Below are positions 21,569 through 24,541 of a stretch of DNA of 24,541 bases, in pieces; the stretch's first letter is position 1; each line of letters opens with the position of its first letter. Both the position numbers and the translations under genes were made by a program. The notes under the pieces were generated by a model. It saw only the letters and a list, made by a program, of their open reading frames with translations, had not been told where the DNA came from and searched no databases. The stretch is from Pelargonium cotyledonis (taxonomy: Eukaryota; Streptophyta; Magnoliopsida; Geraniales; Geraniaceae): positions 1 to 24,541 of the forward strand of contig JAYMTA010000759.1 in the NCBI GenBank assembly GCA_036897625.1. The letters run 5' to 3'.

Positions 21569-22153
21569 CCATCCTAATTTGTGTATCTATGCACTAGGCT
21601 TTCTTTTATCTTATTTTGTATGAATGGAACTATTGTGCCGTACATGTGTGCGTCGAAGAGCCCGATATGTATAATAACCGTGTTATGTTAAGCGGTCAAT
21701 GTCGTCAGGCTCAACACGATTGAAGATAAATCGTAAATTTATTCGGCTACCATTGGCACTTATCAAAGATTTTGACTATTGAGGGGATTATTTTATGTAG
21801 ATTAAAACTATTTACCTGACTATAAAAATAAAGTGTAAAATACAAAGTTTTGTAGTTGAAGACACAATACAATATCCCAATGCATTTATTCTTTAACTAT
21901 GTGAGTATGCAATAAATGTGACAACGTTTTTGCATTCATTAGTTACAAAATATTTATATAAAAATGTCACCAGAAGACGGATTTCAAAATAAGTCTTTGT
22001 CAACTATTTGTCATATACTGCAATTAATTGTGTAGTAGTATATTACATCAGAATATGAGACAATTTAATCGTCAATAAACAGCACCTGGAGGGTCTCAAG
22101 AACTTCCGGTGGAATCAAGCAAGCTCCAAAAAAGTGGGAGGCCTGTTGTTTTG

Positions 22154-22171
22154 TGCATGCATGCATGCATG
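22154..22171. repeat. TGCA tandem tract with overlapping RY (CATGCA) motifs
   Basis: Consecutive TGCATGCATGCATGCATG, self-complementary throughout, with another TGCATGC at about 22189-22195. CATGCA is the RY core bound by B3 factors of the ABI3/FUS3/LEC2 group. It lies about 190 bp upstream of the bHLH TATA box. Function is inferred; a simple repeat is equally possible. Confidence 0.55.
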
Positions 22172-22343
22172 AATTGTTATGATATTGATGCATGCGGTTC
22201 TCGTAATCAGGTCAACACCTTTTCTTTGGGTAGACGTTGACTTCGCTTTTGCTACTTTGTCCCAACAATCATTACGAAGACTGTCCCATTCACATTGACT
22301 TGATAAGGTTTTCAAGTTATATTTGAACTCCACATGACACTAC

Positions 22344-22352
22344 TATAAATAT
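22344..22352 (+). promoter_or_regulatory. TATA box of the bHLH gene
   Basis: TATAAATAT lies 159 bp upstream of the bHLH start codon. The predicted leader is about 130 nt long. Confidence 0.55.
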
Positions 22353-22502
22353 ATGTATTGTGCTGCTCATATACGTTATGTATATTTCACCAAAAATAAG
22401 ATCAGAAGTGATATATGTTGGATACCTAATTAGGTCATTTTGCATGTTAAAGAGAAAACAAGAGGCTAGCGAGCAAGAAAATTGATAAAAATAAAAATAA
22501 CA

Positions 22503-23660
22503 ATGGAAGTAGGCAAGGGAAAAGATGGTTCGGGATGTCGTAAAAAGTCATTACAGGTATCAGGAGTTGATCGAAACGTTAAAGAGAAGAAACGGAGAAT
22601 GGGAATGAAAATGCTCTTAGTTGAGCTTGCCTCCCTCGTTCCACATCAGTCTTCACCGGTAAGCACACATATGCTTGTAAAAAGCTAGTTCTAATATTGT
22701 TTATAGCTAACGTGTTAAATTAGATTTTTCTTTTTTAATAATATCATCGTTTTCATATATATATGTTATTAGAGTTGACAATTCATGCGTTGTTTGTGTG
22801 ATGCATGACCTGACACGTACTTTTACTAATCGTGTTGCGTGGCTCAAGAACACAATACGATTGTGAACACAAAACATGAACACGATGCGATTGGCACGAA
22901 CAAACGATCCAATACGCACATTTTGCACGATAGAAGATATGTTTGGCATGGCATGTTCCAATTAAGTTTGACGATTAATTGACACTAATTATACCCTTAT
23001 ATTTATCATGCATGTGTGTTTTGGATGCCCAAACACAAAGACTGCATGCACACTTGCTAAACACGTCGGGTTCTCCAACATGAACATGACCAAATTACAA
23101 CATAATTAAACGTGTGGGCCCAAAAACATAAATTTCGCATTGTGTTTTATTTAGTTTGAGCGTGCGTGTAGATTAATAATTTTGGCTGGCACAGCATGAT
23201 ACGTTGGAGGAAGCAACAAAATACTTGAAACAGCTACAAGAAAGATTAAAGCAGCTGAAAGAGAGGAGAGACAAGCTAAAACACGAACATGAACAAGAAC
23301 AAGATTGCCAAATCGAAATAACAACAAATTCTGATTCTACATCAGTTGAAGTGAACTTGATCTTCGAGACGTAGAAGAAGAACTTGATGTTGCATCAACT
23401 CGTTGCTGTTCTTGAACAAGAAGGAGCTCAAGTCCTATCTGTTAACTTCTCTACTGTGGCTACCAAGATGTTCTGTACAATTAAGTCTGAGGTAAATATA
23501 TATATATATATTAGTACCATTTTTAAAGAGAATTAGAGAACTGTTGATCGTTTCATGGAATTTATTTATGAATCTTAATTCACTGCAGGCTATATATTCC
23601 AGAATTGGCATAGAAACTTCTAGACTGCAAGAGAGATTAAAGAAACTGGTGTTTTGCTGA
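22503..23660 (+). pseudogene. bHLH162/bHLH36-type transcription factor with an in-frame stop codon
   Basis: Exons 22503-22658, 23195-23491 and 23589-23660 all join in phase 0. Exon 1 encodes the basic region and helix 1 (EKKRRMGMKMLLVELASLVP): the Glu and the RR pair of the ERxRR DNA-contact motif are kept, but the family's usual Asn or Arg positions vary. Exon 2 encodes helix 2 (TLEEATKYLKQL) and a Lys-rich leucine repeat. Then, at 23372-23374, TAG interrupts the frame. Past it the same frame resumes at once as an ACT-like C-terminal domain (VLEQEGAQVLSVNFSTVATK) and continues across the third exon to LQERLKKLVFC and a TGA. Uninterrupted length would be 175 codons with stop; as written, translation ends after 111 residues, with bHLH intact and the dimer-modulating C-terminus lost. 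Either a young pseudogene, a functional truncated allele, or a sequence error. The ATG is in frame with the conserved region. Confidence 0.8.
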
Positions 23661-23783
23661 GTTTATTGGCCAACTCTATGTATCTTTGTGCATGGATATT
23701 GATGATTATCAATTTAAGGTTATGGATCACCTGTTGTTTCGCTTCCACAAAATTTGTATAAAAATAATCTTCATTTTAAGATA

Positions 23784-23798
23784 AATAAAGGCAATAAA
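23784..23798 (+). terminator. Polyadenylation signals of the bHLH gene
   Basis: Two AATAAA strings (23784-23789 and 23793-23798) lie about 125-140 bp after the third-exon stop. Confidence 0.4.
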
Positions 23799-24541
23799 CA
23801 TAATTTTCATTTTGAGATATATGCAATGGAATCTAGCTAGCCTACCATTCACATTTTGAGATGAGACACTGAATCTGGGTAGAGACCAATTTGATTCTTT
23901 GATCTGATTGAACCAAGATCAGGCCTGTATATGGACTCACTGATTCACATTACTGTGCCTTTCATGGGCCCAAACAATCCTCAATGTTCTATACTCACCT
24001 AAATAGATATTTTACTCACACTACACTTGTTAAATTTTATTCATATCCATTCAAGTGAATTGCTCGGATCTAAGATTTTTAATAAAATAACATCACTTCA
24101 TTAATAGTTTAGCCTAAATCAAAATTAATTTGGCCCTAACATCTTCAATCTCATCATTAATATTATAATATAAAAAATGTAAAATATCTACACAATCCGA
24201 ATTCCAACTCGTAAGCACCAAATTTGACTCACACTTTTTATGGGATTAGGATGTGAAAAATAGAACGACTAAATTTAAAGTCAATCGCCTGCTTGGAAAA
24301 TCAACTTTAAATGACACATTTGAATTAAATATATGATCAAAACTTGTTATGTTATTATGTTTGTTTTCAATATTCAGGAACATATGTAATAGTTTGAGTT
24401 TTCAATATATATATATATATATATGCAGCACACACATGTTTTATTTAATTGATGCATAGTTTTATGGGAAAATTACGCGTACCTATCCTGAAGTATGCAC
24501 CTTTTGCATATACCTACCCTAAAGTATGGTTTGTTACTTTT
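23799..24541. other. AT-rich 3' flank, no gene recognised
   Basis: No open frame or RNA gene was seen. There is a short AT microsatellite near 24403-24425. At the very end, TACCTATCCTGAAGTATG (about 24480-24497) and TACCTACCCTAAAGTATG (about 24512-24529) are two diverged copies of one unit. They look like the start of a repeat element that runs out of the window. Confidence 0.5.

Larger units (their letters stand above)
20985..22330. other. AT-rich intergenic region between RALF and bHLH
   Basis: The RALF and bHLH promoters diverge from here. Apart from the inverted-repeat element at 21338-21568 and the TGCATGCA tract near 22154, I see no gene. The minus-strand frames at 21126-21362 and 22115-22333 lack any known motif. 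Confidence 0.5.

Overview
This window is nuclear DNA of a flowering plant, most likely a core eudicot. It is AT-rich and holds six intron-containing or single-exon genes with GT-AG introns, long intergenic stretches, and remnants of LINE, SINE, Stowaway and CACTA elements. No rRNA, tRNA or CRISPR feature was seen. All gene models come from reading splice sites and reading-frame phase by eye and from recognising protein families.

Layout. 1-4200 is mostly gene-free, with a probable decayed LTR near 2460-2690 and a LINE remnant (reverse-transcriptase zinc-binding region) at 3150-3730. 4200-6115 is an ERD15/CID1-type gene (+) with an intron in its 5' leader and DRE- and ABRE-type sites in its promoter. 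6928-10832 (-) is a chloroplast circularly permuted GTPase of the BPG2/YqeH type. It shares a 278-bp head-to-head promoter with a pyrroline-5-carboxylate reductase gene (P5CR, 11111-15354, +). Next comes a degenerate plastid release-factor gene, PrfB3 type (15988-19494, +), with a well-preserved SINE in its first intron. 20541-20810 (-) is a small RALF-like secreted peptide gene whose 5' leader contains a miniature CACTA-like element. 22503-23660 (+) is a bHLH162/bHLH36-type gene whose frame is cut by one in-frame TAG. The rest is AT-rich, with some inverted-repeat elements.

How the genes relate. BPG2 (plastid ribosome maturation) and PrfB3 (plastid mRNA stability) both act in the chloroplast. 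From memory, they are immediate neighbours in Arabidopsis (At3g57180, At3g57190), so the order here looks like old microsynteny with P5CR retained between them. ERD15 and P5CR both belong to drought and osmotic-stress physiology. RALF and bHLH belong to signalling.

The observations most worth a second look are four. P5CR intron 3 lacks a GT donor at the position homology predicts. The bHLH gene carries a nonsense codon. A CACTA-like insertion lies between the RALF TATA box and its ATG. The BPG2/P5CR promoter contains a perfect TGGGCC palindrome. I found no convincing new biological system.
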